64,000 bases of DNA, from the NCBI RefSeq assembly GCF_024363565.1, contig NZ_JAJEKE010000003.1, positions 186,001 through 250,000 on the forward strand, written 5' to 3'. The DNA comes from Lutispora saccharofermentans (GTDB lineage Bacteria; Bacillota; Clostridia; Lutisporales; Lutisporaceae). Positions 16,583-25,241 of the stretch are shown piece by piece (positions within the stretch are counted from its first letter, which is position 1; each line of letters starts with the position of its first letter). Made by a program: the position numbers and the translations under genes. The notes below the pieces were generated by a model that was not told where the DNA came from, did no database searches, and saw only the letters and a list, made by a program, of their open reading frames with translations.

Positions 16583-18160
16583 ATGCCTATTGAATTAATA
16601 AAAAATCCTTTAAAGGTATGCAGGGTAATTGGAGAAGAAGTGTCCAGCACTGTCGTGGAAGAAGACATAAATGTACCGGATGTAAGTCCTGATGTGTATA
16701 AAATACTATACCCCTCTGCGCGAGTCATAATAAAAGACTCAGAGACAGCAGGGGATAAAGTGATGATAGACGGCCAAGTGCTCATAAATATTTTATACGC
16801 CGCTGATTCAGAAGGTAGACCTCTAAACTGCATAAATATCTCTGCAGATTTCAACCAGCCCATTGAAATGCCCGGCGTAAAGCCTCGCATGAAAGAATGG
16901 ATAGATGCTGTAGTACAACATGTGGAATGTAAGATAATAAACTCAAGAAAAGTCAGGATAAGAGTAATAATGGACATAAATTGCATGGTTGAAGATATAT
17001 TTGACATGGAATTGCCCACAGATGCCAGAGGTTCATCGGACATACAGATATTGAAGGAAAGCTTCAATGCTAAGGAGCTCACCGGACTCACCAAGGACAA
17101 ATATACCATAAAAGAGGAGATAGAGATGGGCTCCGATAAACCTGCAGTCGATGAAGTGCTTAAAACAGATTTCAAGGCTTCTGCCAAGAACTGCGAGACT
17201 ATGGAAGGAAAACTTCAGATAAACGGTATTTTATGCTTTACCATGCTGTATAAATCGATGGATGCAGGCTCCGTAGAAAGCTATGAAGGAGAAATTCCTT
17301 TCTCAGAGTACATAGAAATTCCAGAAGCAGAAAGCAATATGGAAAGCACGGCAGATCTGCAGTTCAAAGACTGCTATCTGGATGTATCTGAAAATGAAGA
17401 AGGCGAAAATAAAAAAATCTCCATAAATGCTAACATGGATTTGACAGGTAAAACCTATAAAGACGCAGAGCCGGAGATCATAAGCGATCTTTACAGTCCT
17501 GCTTCAGAGCTCAATATAGAGAAGCTTGGCTATGAATTCAATGAGTTTATGGGCAGAGGCACCACCAGCACCGTATTGAAGGAAAGCATAAATATCAAGC
17601 CCAAAAGCCCCGAAATAGAAAAAGTGTGCTGCATGGATGCCAAGGTCATAATAAATGAAGTAAAGGTGATGGATGATAAGGTAGCTGTGGAAGGCATAGT
17701 GGATGTAGACTGCATATATACTTCTTCCTTCAGCGGAGAACCTATGAATGTTTTGCAGGAGCAATACCCCTTCAAAGCAGTTCTGGATATGGACAATGTC
17801 AAGACAGAAATGTACGCTAAGGCAGCATGCAAGGTTGAGAACATCAGCTTCTCTGTCCTCAGCAGCACTGTCATAGATTTCAGAATAATCATTAATACAG
17901 TGGTCGATGTATATAAAAAGAAGACCAAGAAGATCATTGGCAAAGTAGAAGAAAAGGAAGGCATAGTTCTGGACTACAGCACCCTGCCCGCAGTAACTGT
18001 ATATGTGGTAGGGAAGAACGATACGCTCTGGAAGGTTGCAAAAAAATATAACACTACAGTAGATGCTATAGCAAAGTTAAACAAGATTGAGAATCCGGAT
18101 AATATCCACGAAGGCGACAAGATCCTCATAATGAAAAATATGAGGCTTTCAGGCAAATAG
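16583..18160 (+). CDS. SPOCS (DUF3794) and LysM domain protein, SipL-like spore-coat morphogenesis factor
   Basis: About 525 residues. Repeated DUF3794/SPOCS-type segments occupy most of the protein (for example VPDVSPDVYKIL near 30 and similar blocks near 180 and 350). A single LysM domain ends it (YVVGKNDTLWKVAKKYNTT ... IHEGDKILIM, about 473-518). This is the architecture of clostridial SipL, which links SpoIVA to coat assembly. The frame opens at 16535, but AGGAGGAAAG just before ATG 16583 fixes the start. The stop codon lies in a short GGGCAAATA tandem repeat. Confidence 0.85.
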   Translation: MPIELIKNPLKVCRVIGEEVSSTVVEEDINVPDVSPDVYKILYPSARVIIKDSETAGDKVMIDGQVLINILYAADSEGRPLNCINISADFNQPIEMPGVKPRMKEWIDAVVQHVECKIINSRKVRIRVIMDINCMVEDIFDMELPTDARGSSDIQILKESFNAKELTGLTKDKYTIKEEIEMGSDKPAVDEVLKTDFKASAKNCETMEGKLQINGILCFTMLYKSMDAGSVESYEGEIPFSEYIEIPEAESNMESTADLQFKDCYLDVSENEEGENKKISINANMDLTGKTYKDAEPEIISDLYSPASELNIEKLGYEFNEFMGRGTTSTVLKESINIKPKSPEIEKVCCMDAKVIINEVKVMDDKVAVEGIVDVDCIYTSSFSGEPMNVLQEQYPFKAVLDMDNVKTEMYAKAACKVENISFSVLSSTVIDFRIIINTVVDVYKKKTKKIIGKVEEKEGIVLDYSTLPAVTVYVVGKNDTLWKVAKKYNTTVDAIAKLNKIENPDNIHEGDKILIMKNMRLSGK

Positions 18161-18195
18161 GCGAATGGGCAAATAGGCAAATGGGCAAATAGGTT
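18152..18195. repeat. Short tandem repeat across the stop codon
   Basis: Four to five copies of a GGCAAATA(G/T)-type 8-9 bp unit run from the last codons of the SPOCS/LysM gene into the spacer. Confidence 0.7.
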
Positions 18196-18200
18196 TAAAT

Positions 18201-18230
18201 GAGCTAGGGATTAAATTCTCTAGCTTTTTT
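18201..18230 (+). terminator. Intrinsic terminator after the SPOCS/LysM gene
   Basis: GAGCTAGGGA and TTCTCTAGCTTTTTT form a short stem with a T6 tail. Confidence 0.75.
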
Positions 18231-18239
18231 ATGATTGTG

Positions 18240-18660
18240 GCTAGGGTGCACCTTTTGGATATGCCTCTGGGGTTTAGGAGAACGGAGACCACTGAAAGAC
18301 GCTGAAGAGCACTAAATTTCACTGAAGAAAATCTAAATCTTTATATGTCATCCTGAGGGAGGAACGACCGAAGGATCTAACGCCCAAAAGGAATACCTGA
18401 GCATATTTGGTGGGGTATTCCTAACAAGTATAAGATACTTCACTACGTTCAGTATGACAACAAAATACCCCTTCGTGAAAATCTGTGCTCATTCCGTGTT
18501 AATCTGTGAAAAAATCCGTGTCTTTCAGTGTTCGCCGTAACCTTTGACCCCAGAGGCACACCTTAATGCCAGAGGCTAGTGGCTAGAAGCTAGTGGCTGA
18601 CCTAAGAGGAATACCCTAGAATCCTGACCCCTGAGTTCTGACCCCTGAGTTCTATCACAT
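18240..18660. repeat. Long block of intergenic repeats
   Basis: The gap holds an ACTGAAAGACGCTGAAG block, a GTCATCCTGA palindromic repeat (about 18348-18463), and about 18495-18660, which is the inverted twin of 7064-7222. No coding potential beyond shadow frames. Confidence 0.8.
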
Positions 18661-18725
18661 AGGAATACCCAAAACTTAACTTGTGTATTATAATATAAGT
18701 AGCAATAAATTGGAGCGTGATAAGT

Positions 18726-19595
18726 ATGAAATATACTCAAAAAGCACCGGCAAAGATAAATCTTGCGATAGATGTACTGCGCAAAAGACCTGACGGCTTC
18801 CACGATGTCATCATGATAATGCAATCTATAGCGCTATATGACACTATAACGCTGAAGCCAGTTCATGGAGGCAAGATTACCGTTACCTCCAATTCTCGCT
18901 GTATCCCTGAGGACAGCACTAATATAGCATATAGAACCGCTGAATTTCTACGGTACAAGTATAATGTAAAAGATGGAGCTGAAATATATATAGAGAAGAA
19001 TATACCCGTATCTGCCGGTCTGGCAGGCGGGAGCACGGATGCAGCCGCAGTGCTCAATCTTCTGGACAAAGCCTGGAGCCTCAAGCTGACTAAGACAGAG
19101 ATATTGGAAGCTGCAAAAAGATTGGGCTCCGATGTCCCCTTCTGCGTATCGGGAGGTACAGCCTTGGCTGAAGGACTGGGCGAAAAGCTGACCCCTCTTA
19201 AGGCTATGCCCGAATCATACATACTCCTTGCCAAGCCCGATATAGATATTTCGACCAAAGAAGTATATGAAGGCATAGATATGGAGGAAATACTGGAAAG
19301 ACCGGACATAGATGCCATGGTAAAGGCTATAAATGAGGGCAGCTTGCAAAAGATTGGGGAGAACTTGTCCAATGTACTGGAATATGTCACCGTTAAAAAA
19401 TGCCCCCTTATATCCGATATTAAAGCAAAATTGCTGGAATACGGAGCCTTGGGCAGTGTCATGAGCGGCAGCGGTCCCACCGTATTCGGACTCTTCGATG
19501 ATCAATCCCTTGCATATAATGCTTATGACCATATAAAGCAGATGGTCAACGAGATATTTGTGGTGAAACCTTTGCCCGATTGGGAAAATTCATAG
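18726..19595 (+). CDS. ispE: 4-diphosphocytidyl-2-C-methyl-D-erythritol kinase
   Basis: About 289 residues. IspE phosphorylates CDP-methylerythritol in the non-mevalonate isoprenoid pathway. The GHMP-kinase ATP loop is PVSAGLAGGSTDAAA near residues 89-103. The N-terminal KAPAKINLAIDVLRKRPDGFHDV and the C-terminal SVMSGSGPTVFGLF motif are both typical. GTG 18717 lies too close to the GGAG at 18712-18715, so ATG 18726 (10 bases away) is preferred. The nucleotidyltransferase gene begins 17 bases after the stop. Confidence 0.96.
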   Translation: MKYTQKAPAKINLAIDVLRKRPDGFHDVIMIMQSIALYDTITLKPVHGGKITVTSNSRCIPEDSTNIAYRTAEFLRYKYNVKDGAEIYIEKNIPVSAGLAGGSTDAAAVLNLLDKAWSLKLTKTEILEAAKRLGSDVPFCVSGGTALAEGLGEKLTPLKAMPESYILLAKPDIDISTKEVYEGIDMEEILERPDIDAMVKAINEGSLQKIGENLSNVLEYVTVKKCPLISDIKAKLLEYGALGSVMSGSGPTVFGLFDDQSLAYNAYDHIKQMVNEIFVVKPLPDWENS

Positions 19596-19612
19596 CATGG
19601 GAGGAGCTAAGG

Positions 19613-20347
19613 ATGAATGCCATTGTACTCGCAGGTGAAAAAAAGGGAGAAAAAGTAAATGCCATAGAGAATAAAGCTTTGCTCAAAATCAATGACAAAT
19701 ACATGATAGATTATGTATTAGACAGTCTGAAAAAGGTACCCCAGATAGACAAAATTGCTGTGATAGGGGATGAAGAGCAATTATCCAAGGCCATAGCCGA
19801 TAAAGTCGATTATGTAATCCAAGGGACAGACTCTATTGTGGAGAATATCATAATGGCATTGGACTGCTTTACCGGTGATAAAGAAATATTGCTTCTCACC
19901 TGTGACATCCCTATGATCACCCATGAAGCCCTAGAGCATTTCATCAAAAATGCAAGGGAAAAAAATGCAGACCTATGCTACTCTATAGTTGAAAAAAGCT
20001 TAAATGATGAAAGATATCCGGAAGTCAAGAGAACCTACGCAAAGCTAAAGGAAGGTGAATTTACCGGAGGCAACGTATTCTATTTTAATCCGGAGATAAA
20101 GGATCGATGCAGGGATTTTGCCGACCAGATGCTGAAGTTCAGAAAGAGCCCTGCTAAGATGGCAAGGATATTAGGATTTATTTTTCTGATAAAGCTTGCA
20201 TTGGGGATACTTACCATAGACGCTATAAAGAAAAAATGCGATAAGCTGCTCAACATAAATGCAGCAGTGGTCATATCTCCTTACCCTGAAATAGGAAATG
20301 ATGTGGACAAAATATCGGACGTAGAATTTGTAAAAAAATACTTATAA
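19613..20347 (+). CDS. MobA-like NTP transferase domain protein
   Basis: About 244 residues. The N-terminus NAIVLAGEKKGEKV is a diverged nucleotidyltransferase loop, followed by ALLKINDKYMIDYVLDSL and a metal-binding LLTCDIPMI segment near 95-105. This puts it in the GT-A/MobA-like superfamily. Homologues next to ispE are common in clostridia without an assigned substrate. A hydrophobic stretch (ILGFIFLIKLALGIL near 180-195) is odd for a soluble transferase and may be membrane-associated. GGGAGGAG at 19599-19606 supports ATG 19613. Confidence 0.8.
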   Translation: MNAIVLAGEKKGEKVNAIENKALLKINDKYMIDYVLDSLKKVPQIDKIAVIGDEEQLSKAIADKVDYVIQGTDSIVENIIMALDCFTGDKEILLLTCDIPMITHEALEHFIKNAREKNADLCYSIVEKSLNDERYPEVKRTYAKLKEGEFTGGNVFYFNPEIKDRCRDFADQMLKFRKSPAKMARILGFIFLIKLALGILTIDAIKKKCDKLLNINAAVVISPYPEIGNDVDKISDVEFVKKYL

Positions 20348-20500
20348 CTCAATAAGCAGAATGGTATGTATGTCTGGGCAAGTCGGGGGACGGAAACCAC
20401 TGAAAGACACGGAATTCCCCTATGACCTCAGCGGGCTACCCTAGCTCTCGCGACACGCAACTCGAAACTCGAAACTTTTATATATTCCGCTGCAGTAAAA

Positions 20501-20640
20501 TAGCATCCATGTATAGACTAAGTATGCTTATATAATTAGTGTCATCAATTTTTATATACTATACGAAGCTATACATGGATGCTATTGCTTATGAAGCTTA
20601 TTGGTCTATACTTCCTATGGAAGCTTTTTTATTTTTTTGT
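20501..20640 (+). ncRNA. Candidate cis-regulatory RNA, copy B, with terminator, before the aminotransferase
   Basis: TAGCATCCATGTATAG (20501-20516) and CTATACATGGATGCTA (20569-20584) form a perfect 16-bp stem. It encloses a second stem made from TATATA repeats. It resembles copy A at 5568-5648 with compensated changes in the outer stem. Downstream, CTTCC-TAT-GGAAG and AAGCTT arms (20593-20626) followed by TTTTTTATTTTTTT form a terminator before the gene at 20745. The arrangement suggests a riboswitch or other attenuator. I cannot match it to a known class. Confidence 0.55.
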
Positions 20641-20744
20641 CCGGATTAAGAAGGTATTTTTGATTTCATGTAGAATATATTTACTAATATTAAATATATA
20701 TTTACCAATAGTAAATATAACAATTATATCAAGGAGGAATTGCT

Positions 20745-21938
20745 ATGAAAAAAGAATACAAACAACTGGCTCCGGACTACAGACTCTTATTGGGCCCCGG
20801 ACCCGTAGAGGTCTCTCCAAGAGTGCTGAATGCCATGTCTAAGCCCTTATATGGCCATTTGGATCATAAATTTTTGGACATTGCCAATGAGACAATGGAA
20901 TTGCTGAGATATGCTTTTCAGACTGAAAATAGGATGACCTTGCCCATGTCAGGCACAGGAAGTGCAGGTATGGAGACCGTAATGGTAAATCTGCTTGAGC
21001 CCGGAGATTCTGCTATTGTATGTGTCAGCGGAGTGTTCGGCCAAAGGCTGAGAGATATGGCAGGCAGATGCGGTGCGAAAGTCATAAGCGTAGAAGCACC
21101 ATGGGGTGAAATAATCGATCCTGAAAAAGTAAGGGAAGCTTTCAAAAACAATAGCAATATTAAATTGGTTGCAATAGTCCATGCTGAAACTTCAACGGGA
21201 GTCAAGCAGCCTTTGGAGGAAATATCAAGGATTGCAAAAGAAAATGACGCCCTTTTAGTGGTAGATGCAGTCACTTCATTGGGAGGCACTGATTTAAAAA
21301 TAGACGAATGGGGTATTGACGCCTGCTACAGCGGCACTCAAAAAGCATTGAGCTGCCCTCCGGGACTATCCCCTGTGACTTTTGGCAAAAAAGCTATTGA
21401 AGCATTAAATAACAGAAAAACAAAAGTTAACAGCTGGTATCTGGACTTAAGCATGATTCAAAACTACTGGGGCCAGGAGAGAACTTATCACCATACTGCA
21501 CCTATAAATATGATATATGGATTGAGAGAAGCTCTGCTGATGGTTTATGAAGAAGGTCTGGAAGAAAGGTTTAAAAGGCATCAACTGAACTCAGACGCTT
21601 TTGTAGCCGGAGTGGAAGCAATGGGCTTAAAAATGGTAGTGAAGAACAAAGAACACAGGCTTCCTACGCTTAATGCGGTCAGCATACCTGAAGGCGTTGA
21701 AGATGCGGCAGTAAGGAAATATCTATTAGAGAAATACGGCATTGAAATCGGCGGAGGCCTTGGAGACTTTAAAGGCAAAGCCTGGAGAGTCGGGCTTATG
21801 GGCGAATCTTCAAGCAGGAATAATGTTATACTCCTGCTTGGGGCGCTGGGAGATGCATTTATGGCTCAAGGGCATAGAGCAGATGTTGGAGCCGCAATTA
21901 CAGCAGCGCTAAACGTATATCAAAAAACAAGCAGATAA
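20745..21938 (+). CDS. PLP-dependent aminotransferase, alanine/ureidoglycine-glyoxylate type (PucG-like)
   Basis: 397 residues, class V fold-type I aminotransferase. [17 protein letters not shown] at the N-terminus and [37 protein letters not shown] in the middle are typical of the alanine-glyoxylate/serine-glyoxylate/PucG group; the PLP lysine is in GTQKAL near residue 200. PucG in Bacillus subtilis makes oxalurate and glycine from ureidoglycine and glyoxylate. That product would feed the FdrA complex encoded at 10280-14222, so PucG is favoured over alanine-glyoxylate or serine-pyruvate activity, but motif reading alone cannot decide. AAGGAGGAA precedes the start. Confidence 0.83.
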   Translation: MKKEYKQLAPDYRLLLGPGPVEVSPRVLNAMSKPLYGHLDHKFLDIANETMELLRYAFQTENRMTLPMSGTGSAGMETVMVNLLEPGDSAIVCVSGVFGQRLRDMAGRCGAKVISVEAPWGEIIDPEKVREAFKNNSNIKLVAIVHAETSTGVKQPLEEISRIAKENDALLVVDAVTSLGGTDLKIDEWGIDACYSGTQKALSCPPGLSPVTFGKKAIEALNNRKTKVNSWYLDLSMIQNYWGQERTYHHTAPINMIYGLREALLMVYEEGLEERFKRHQLNSDAFVAGVEAMGLKMVVKNKEHRLPTLNAVSIPEGVEDAAVRKYLLEKYGIEIGGGLGDFKGKAWRVGLMGESSSRNNVILLLGALGDAFMAQGHRADVGAAITAALNVYQKTSR

Positions 21939-21976
21939 TATAGTATAGATTCTACTACTGCAAAATTCAGGTTTCA

Positions 21977-22237
21977 ATCCGTTATGCTGCCTGATATAAG
22001 AGTGCAGCACTGAACTAACTCGCCCTAAGACCCACACCGCTATAGGCGGCGTGTGCCTAAGGGCGGCTAAGTCCAGTATGGACTCGACTGACATTTAGTG
22101 GAGTTGAAACCCCACTGAATGAAGTCTCGTTCAATGTGAAGGAGCTTAGAGTTTGTTAGTTTTGACGCAACCCTATGCAAGCTTACAAAGTCTTAGCTCT
22201 GGAGCATAAGCAATCGTTATCAGGCAGCATAACGGAT
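21977..22237. mobile_element. MITE-like element with perfect 20-bp terminal repeats, carrying a nested unit
   Basis: ATCCGTTATGCTGCCTGATA (21977-21996) is the exact complement of 22218-22237. The right half (CTTAGAGTTTGTTAG, TTGACGCAACCCTATGCAAG) matches the MITE at 39877. A three-hairpin unit (22008-22138) interrupts it relative to that copy. Confidence 0.85.
22008..22138 (+). repeat. Three-hairpin repeat unit, copy 1 (nested in a MITE)
   Basis: Closed by CACTGAAC / GTTCAATGTG. Hairpins: CGCCCT/AGGGCG with apical CACAC/GTGTG; AGTCCAGTATGGACT; CATTTAGTGG/CCACTGAATG. Copies 2 and 3 at 27339 and 48152 keep the pairing with different bases. Confidence 0.82.
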
Positions 22238-22264
22238 CAATTCACAAACGTATAAATGTATATA

Positions 22265-22336
22265 AAAACCACAGCCTGCAAAAGCTAACTGGAGATTAAG
22301 TCTGGATTGGGATACTTGCGGAAAGGCTGTGGTTTT
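22265..22336 (+). promoter_or_regulatory. Perfect 13-bp stem upstream of the germination operon
   Basis: AAAACCACAGCCT (22265-22277) pairs with AGGCTGTGGTTTT (22324-22336); GCAA/TTGC continues the stem inward around a loop of about 35 bases. It could be a long-loop terminator for the upstream gene or a leader structure of the ger operon. Confidence 0.5.
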
Positions 22337-22354
22337 GTGTTTCGTCAATCTTTA

Positions 22355-22549
22355 ATGTTCATAAAGGATTTAACGGATTTCACTATTCTTGGAGTTATGA
22401 TCCTTATAGCAATATTTGGATTTTTTGTCGATAGGCCTGCTTTTAAAAGGCAAGGACTCATCAAGGATGCCAAAATCACATCCATCATCAGCATTGTTTT
22501 GGTTGTATCAGCTGTAGCAATGGCTTTAGTAGCCAAAATAGTAAAGTAG
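22355..22549 (+). CDS. Small membrane protein, CLC_0170 family
   Basis: About 64 residues with two predicted membrane segments (FTILGVMILIAIFGFFV and IISIVLVVSAVAMALVAKIV). Short proteins of this type, named after CLC_0170, lie next to ger operons in clostridia. The frame is open from 22307, but the ATG at 22355 gives the expected compact product; no good ribosome site is visible, so the start is uncertain. The gerKA-like gene follows 21 bases later. Confidence 0.65.
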   Translation: MFIKDLTDFTILGVMILIAIFGFFVDRPAFKRQGLIKDAKITSIISIVLVVSAVAMALVAKIVK

Positions 22550-22570
22550 ATTTAAATTGAGGTGATACTT

Positions 22571-24157
22571 ATGTTCCTGTTCGGTAAAAAGAAAAAAGCA
22601 CAGGAAAATGAAAGAGAAAAAATTCAAAGCACAGACTCTCTTGAAGTCAATATAACCAAGGTTAAAGAACTCCTGAAGGATTGCGACGATGTAGTATACA
22701 AAGAATTTGTGGTAGGAGTGGAACAAAAACTGAGATTCACCGCTATCTATATAGATGGAATGATAGACACTCACAAGCTGAATAATGCTGTGCTCAATCC
22801 TTTGATGATCCAAGCGAGATATATACCGCCCGAAGCTCCCAAGCTATCGAATAAGCTCTATGAGCTGGTGCGCTACGGCACTATCCCCGCTTCGGAATTA
22901 AAGGAATCGGAGGATATAAATGAAGCAATACTGGATATTCTTATAGGTGATGCGGTGCTCTTTATCGACGGTATCAGAACCTTGATAACCATAAGCGTCA
23001 AGGGCTGGCCTGCGAGAAGCATAGACGAACCCTCTACAGAAGCGGTCATACGAGGACCCAGAGACGGCTTTGTAGAAACCTTCAGAATGAATACTGCGCT
23101 GGTCAGAAGAAGGATCAGGGACCATAAGCTGAAGCTGAAGCAGCTCAGGATAGGCAGAAGGAGCCAGACGGATGTAGGGGTATTCTATATAGAAGACATA
23201 GCCAAAGCGGAATTGGTGGATGAAGTATTCAGAAGGCTTAAAAGCATAGAGATAGATGCAATATTAGACAGCGGCTACATAGAGCAGCTCATAGAGGATG
23301 ATCCTTATTCGCCCTTTCCGCAGATACTGGCCTCCGAAAGGCCGGATGAGGCGGCTGCGGAGCTGTATGAGGGGCGCGTAGTTATTCTGGTGGACAATTC
23401 TCCTTTCTGCCTTATAATGCCCGCTACCCTAAACAGCATGTTCCAATCCCCTGAGGATTATTATGACAGATGGATCATCGCCACTGTGCTGAGAACGATA
23501 AGGTACGCTGCAAGCCTTATTGCCATGGTACTCCCATCACTCTATATAGCCCTTACTTCATATAATACCGGCATACTTCCGACCAAGCTGATTTTATCCA
23601 TAGCGGCCTCAAGAGAGGGCGTGCCCTTTCCTGCACTGGTAGAAGCCTTCGTAATGGAGGGAACGCTGGAGCTGCTTAGAGAAGCCGGAATAAGACTTCC
23701 CGTATCTATAGGCAATGCCATAGGTATTGTAGGCGGTCTGGTAATAGGTGAGGCAGCAGTCAGAGCAGGCATAGTAAGCCCCATAATGGTAATAATCGTT
23801 GCCATAACCGCAATCGCGTCCTTTGCCAATCCAAGCTATAATCTGAGCGTAGGCTTCAGGCTGCTGAGGTTCAGTTTGATGGTAATATCGGGAATATTGG
23901 GCTTATACGGCCTGGCGTTGGGGCTGATAATGATATTTACCCATATGGCACGGTTAAAATGCTTCAATGTGCCATACTTGACGCCTTATGTGGCCGTGGA
24001 GCCAGGTGATTTCAAGGATACCATATACAGGGCTCCCACATACAAGATGATCAAAAGGCCACCTCTTACCTCCAAAAATGTAGTCAGGATGAGAAACAAC
24101 AGGCCTGTTATAGATGATAAAGCCAAAGGAGGCACGAAGGATGATAAGAGACAATGA
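22571..24157 (+). CDS. gerKA: Spore germination receptor A subunit (GerA/GerKA family)
   Basis: About 528 residues. A hydrophilic N-terminal domain (to about 280) is followed by a membrane domain with several segments, including RTIRYAASLIAMVLPSLYIAL, and the conserved PFPALVEAFVMEGTLELLREAGIRLP region typical of GerAA/SpoVAF proteins. It would sit in the spore inner membrane and take part in nutrient sensing. GAGGTG at 22559-22564 selects ATG 22571 over GTG 22562. It overlaps the B-subunit gene by 17 bases. Confidence 0.95.
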   Translation: MFLFGKKKKAQENEREKIQSTDSLEVNITKVKELLKDCDDVVYKEFVVGVEQKLRFTAIYIDGMIDTHKLNNAVLNPLMIQARYIPPEAPKLSNKLYELVRYGTIPASELKESEDINEAILDILIGDAVLFIDGIRTLITISVKGWPARSIDEPSTEAVIRGPRDGFVETFRMNTALVRRRIRDHKLKLKQLRIGRRSQTDVGVFYIEDIAKAELVDEVFRRLKSIEIDAILDSGYIEQLIEDDPYSPFPQILASERPDEAAAELYEGRVVILVDNSPFCLIMPATLNSMFQSPEDYYDRWIIATVLRTIRYAASLIAMVLPSLYIALTSYNTGILPTKLILSIAASREGVPFPALVEAFVMEGTLELLREAGIRLPVSIGNAIGIVGGLVIGEAAVRAGIVSPIMVIIVAITAIASFANPSYNLSVGFRLLRFSLMVISGILGLYGLALGLIMIFTHMARLKCFNVPYLTPYVAVEPGDFKDTIYRAPTYKMIKRPPLTSKNVVRMRNNRPVIDDKAKGGTKDDKRQ

Positions 24158-25241
24158 TGTCATAAGCCCTTATCAAATAGCTATGATAACTATTATGACA
24201 ATAGTCGGGGTAGGCATATTTTCACTGCCCTCACAGCTGGCTAAAACCGCCGGCACCGATGCCTGGTTTATTATTATAATAGGCGGCATCATAAACATGA
24301 TAGCGCTATATATTATATTGGTCCTGGCCAATAGATTTCCGGGCAGGACTTTTTCTGAATTCACAGGCGAAATAATAGGCAAGGTCCCCGCTATTTTGCT
24401 TAATCTTATATATGCCGCATACTTTGCAATCTTTATAGCTTATGAGGCTCGCTTATTAAATGAGGTCGTAAAAGTGTTTCTTCTATTCAGAACACCCTCT
24501 GAGGTCATAATAATAAGCCTTATTTTGGTATGCACCTATGCGGTAAGGGGAGGGGTAGAATGCATAGGAAGGGTCATGGAGCTATTCTTTCCTGTTCTCT
24601 TCATACCTTTGTTTTTCATACTGCTTCCCGGCATGGCAGGATTTAAAATGACAAATATGCTGCCTGTTTTTCAGGATATCCCTTCCAAGATATTGCTCTC
24701 TATCCCTATCATGTCCTTGAGCTTTGCCGGCTATGAAGTACTGCTTTTTTATATCGGCTTTATGGATAAACCCAATAAATCTTATCTAAGCGCTCCAATT
24801 GCTATGGCTTTCATAACACTATCCTATGTAGTGATCACCGTACTGTGTTTTTCCGTATATGGTGAAAATCTGATAAAAGAATTACAGTGGCCTCTTCTCG
24901 GATATGTTAGATCCATAAATTTGCCCGGGCTTTTTATAGAAAGGCTTGATGGTGTGATGCTAGGCATATGGGTTTTTACCGTGTTTACCACAATGATATC
25001 CTTCTATTTTGCCCTTACTTACTCATTGTCAAAAATTTTTGGCGCAAGCGAGCAAAAGCAATTTGTTCTGCCCATGGTGCCTTTAATATATTATATTGCT
25101 TTGATTCCGGATAATGTTGCTCAGATAAACAGGTATGCAACATATGTATTCCAGTATTTTGGAAGGATACTTATATTCATAGTCCCTCTGATGCTGCTTA
25201 TCATAGCCAAGCTCAGGAAGAAGGGAGGCATAAAGGCATGA
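24141..25241 (+). CDS. gerKB: Spore germination receptor B subunit, amino-acid permease-like (GerB family)
   Basis: About 366 residues with around ten membrane segments, belonging to the GerAB/spore germination permease group of the APC superfamily. ISPYQIAMITIMTIVGVGIFSLPSQLA at the N-terminus is the usual first helix. AAAGGAGG at 24125-24132 selects ATG 24141, inside the end of the A gene. The ATGA overlap with the next gene shows coupled translation of all three subunits. It is the likely germinant-binding subunit. Confidence 0.93.
   Translation: MIRDNDVISPYQIAMITIMTIVGVGIFSLPSQLAKTAGTDAWFIIIIGGIINMIALYIILVLANRFPGRTFSEFTGEIIGKVPAILLNLIYAAYFAIFIAYEARLLNEVVKVFLLFRTPSEVIIISLILVCTYAVRGGVECIGRVMELFFPVLFIPLFFILLPGMAGFKMTNMLPVFQDIPSKILLSIPIMSLSFAGYEVLLFYIGFMDKPNKSYLSAPIAMAFITLSYVVITVLCFSVYGENLIKELQWPLLGYVRSINLPGLFIERLDGVMLGIWVFTVFTTMISFYFALTYSLSKIFGASEQKQFVLPMVPLIYYIALIPDNVAQINRYATYVFQYFGRILIFIVPLMLLIIAKLRKKGGIKA

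Noticed and set aside
20579..20842. 87-residue plus-strand ORF before the aminotransferase
   Set aside because: It crosses the candidate leader terminator and runs into the aminotransferase gene in another frame. No family similarity.
22008..22138. Group I intron / IStron reading of the three-hairpin unit
   Set aside because: Only about 130 bases, no intron core, no tnpA or tnpB, and it stays in frame in kamD without evidence of splicing.
22307..22354. Upstream extension of the CLC_0170-type protein
   Set aside because: The added 16 residues are encoded by the 3' arm of the 13-bp stem; the compact 64-residue product fits the family better.
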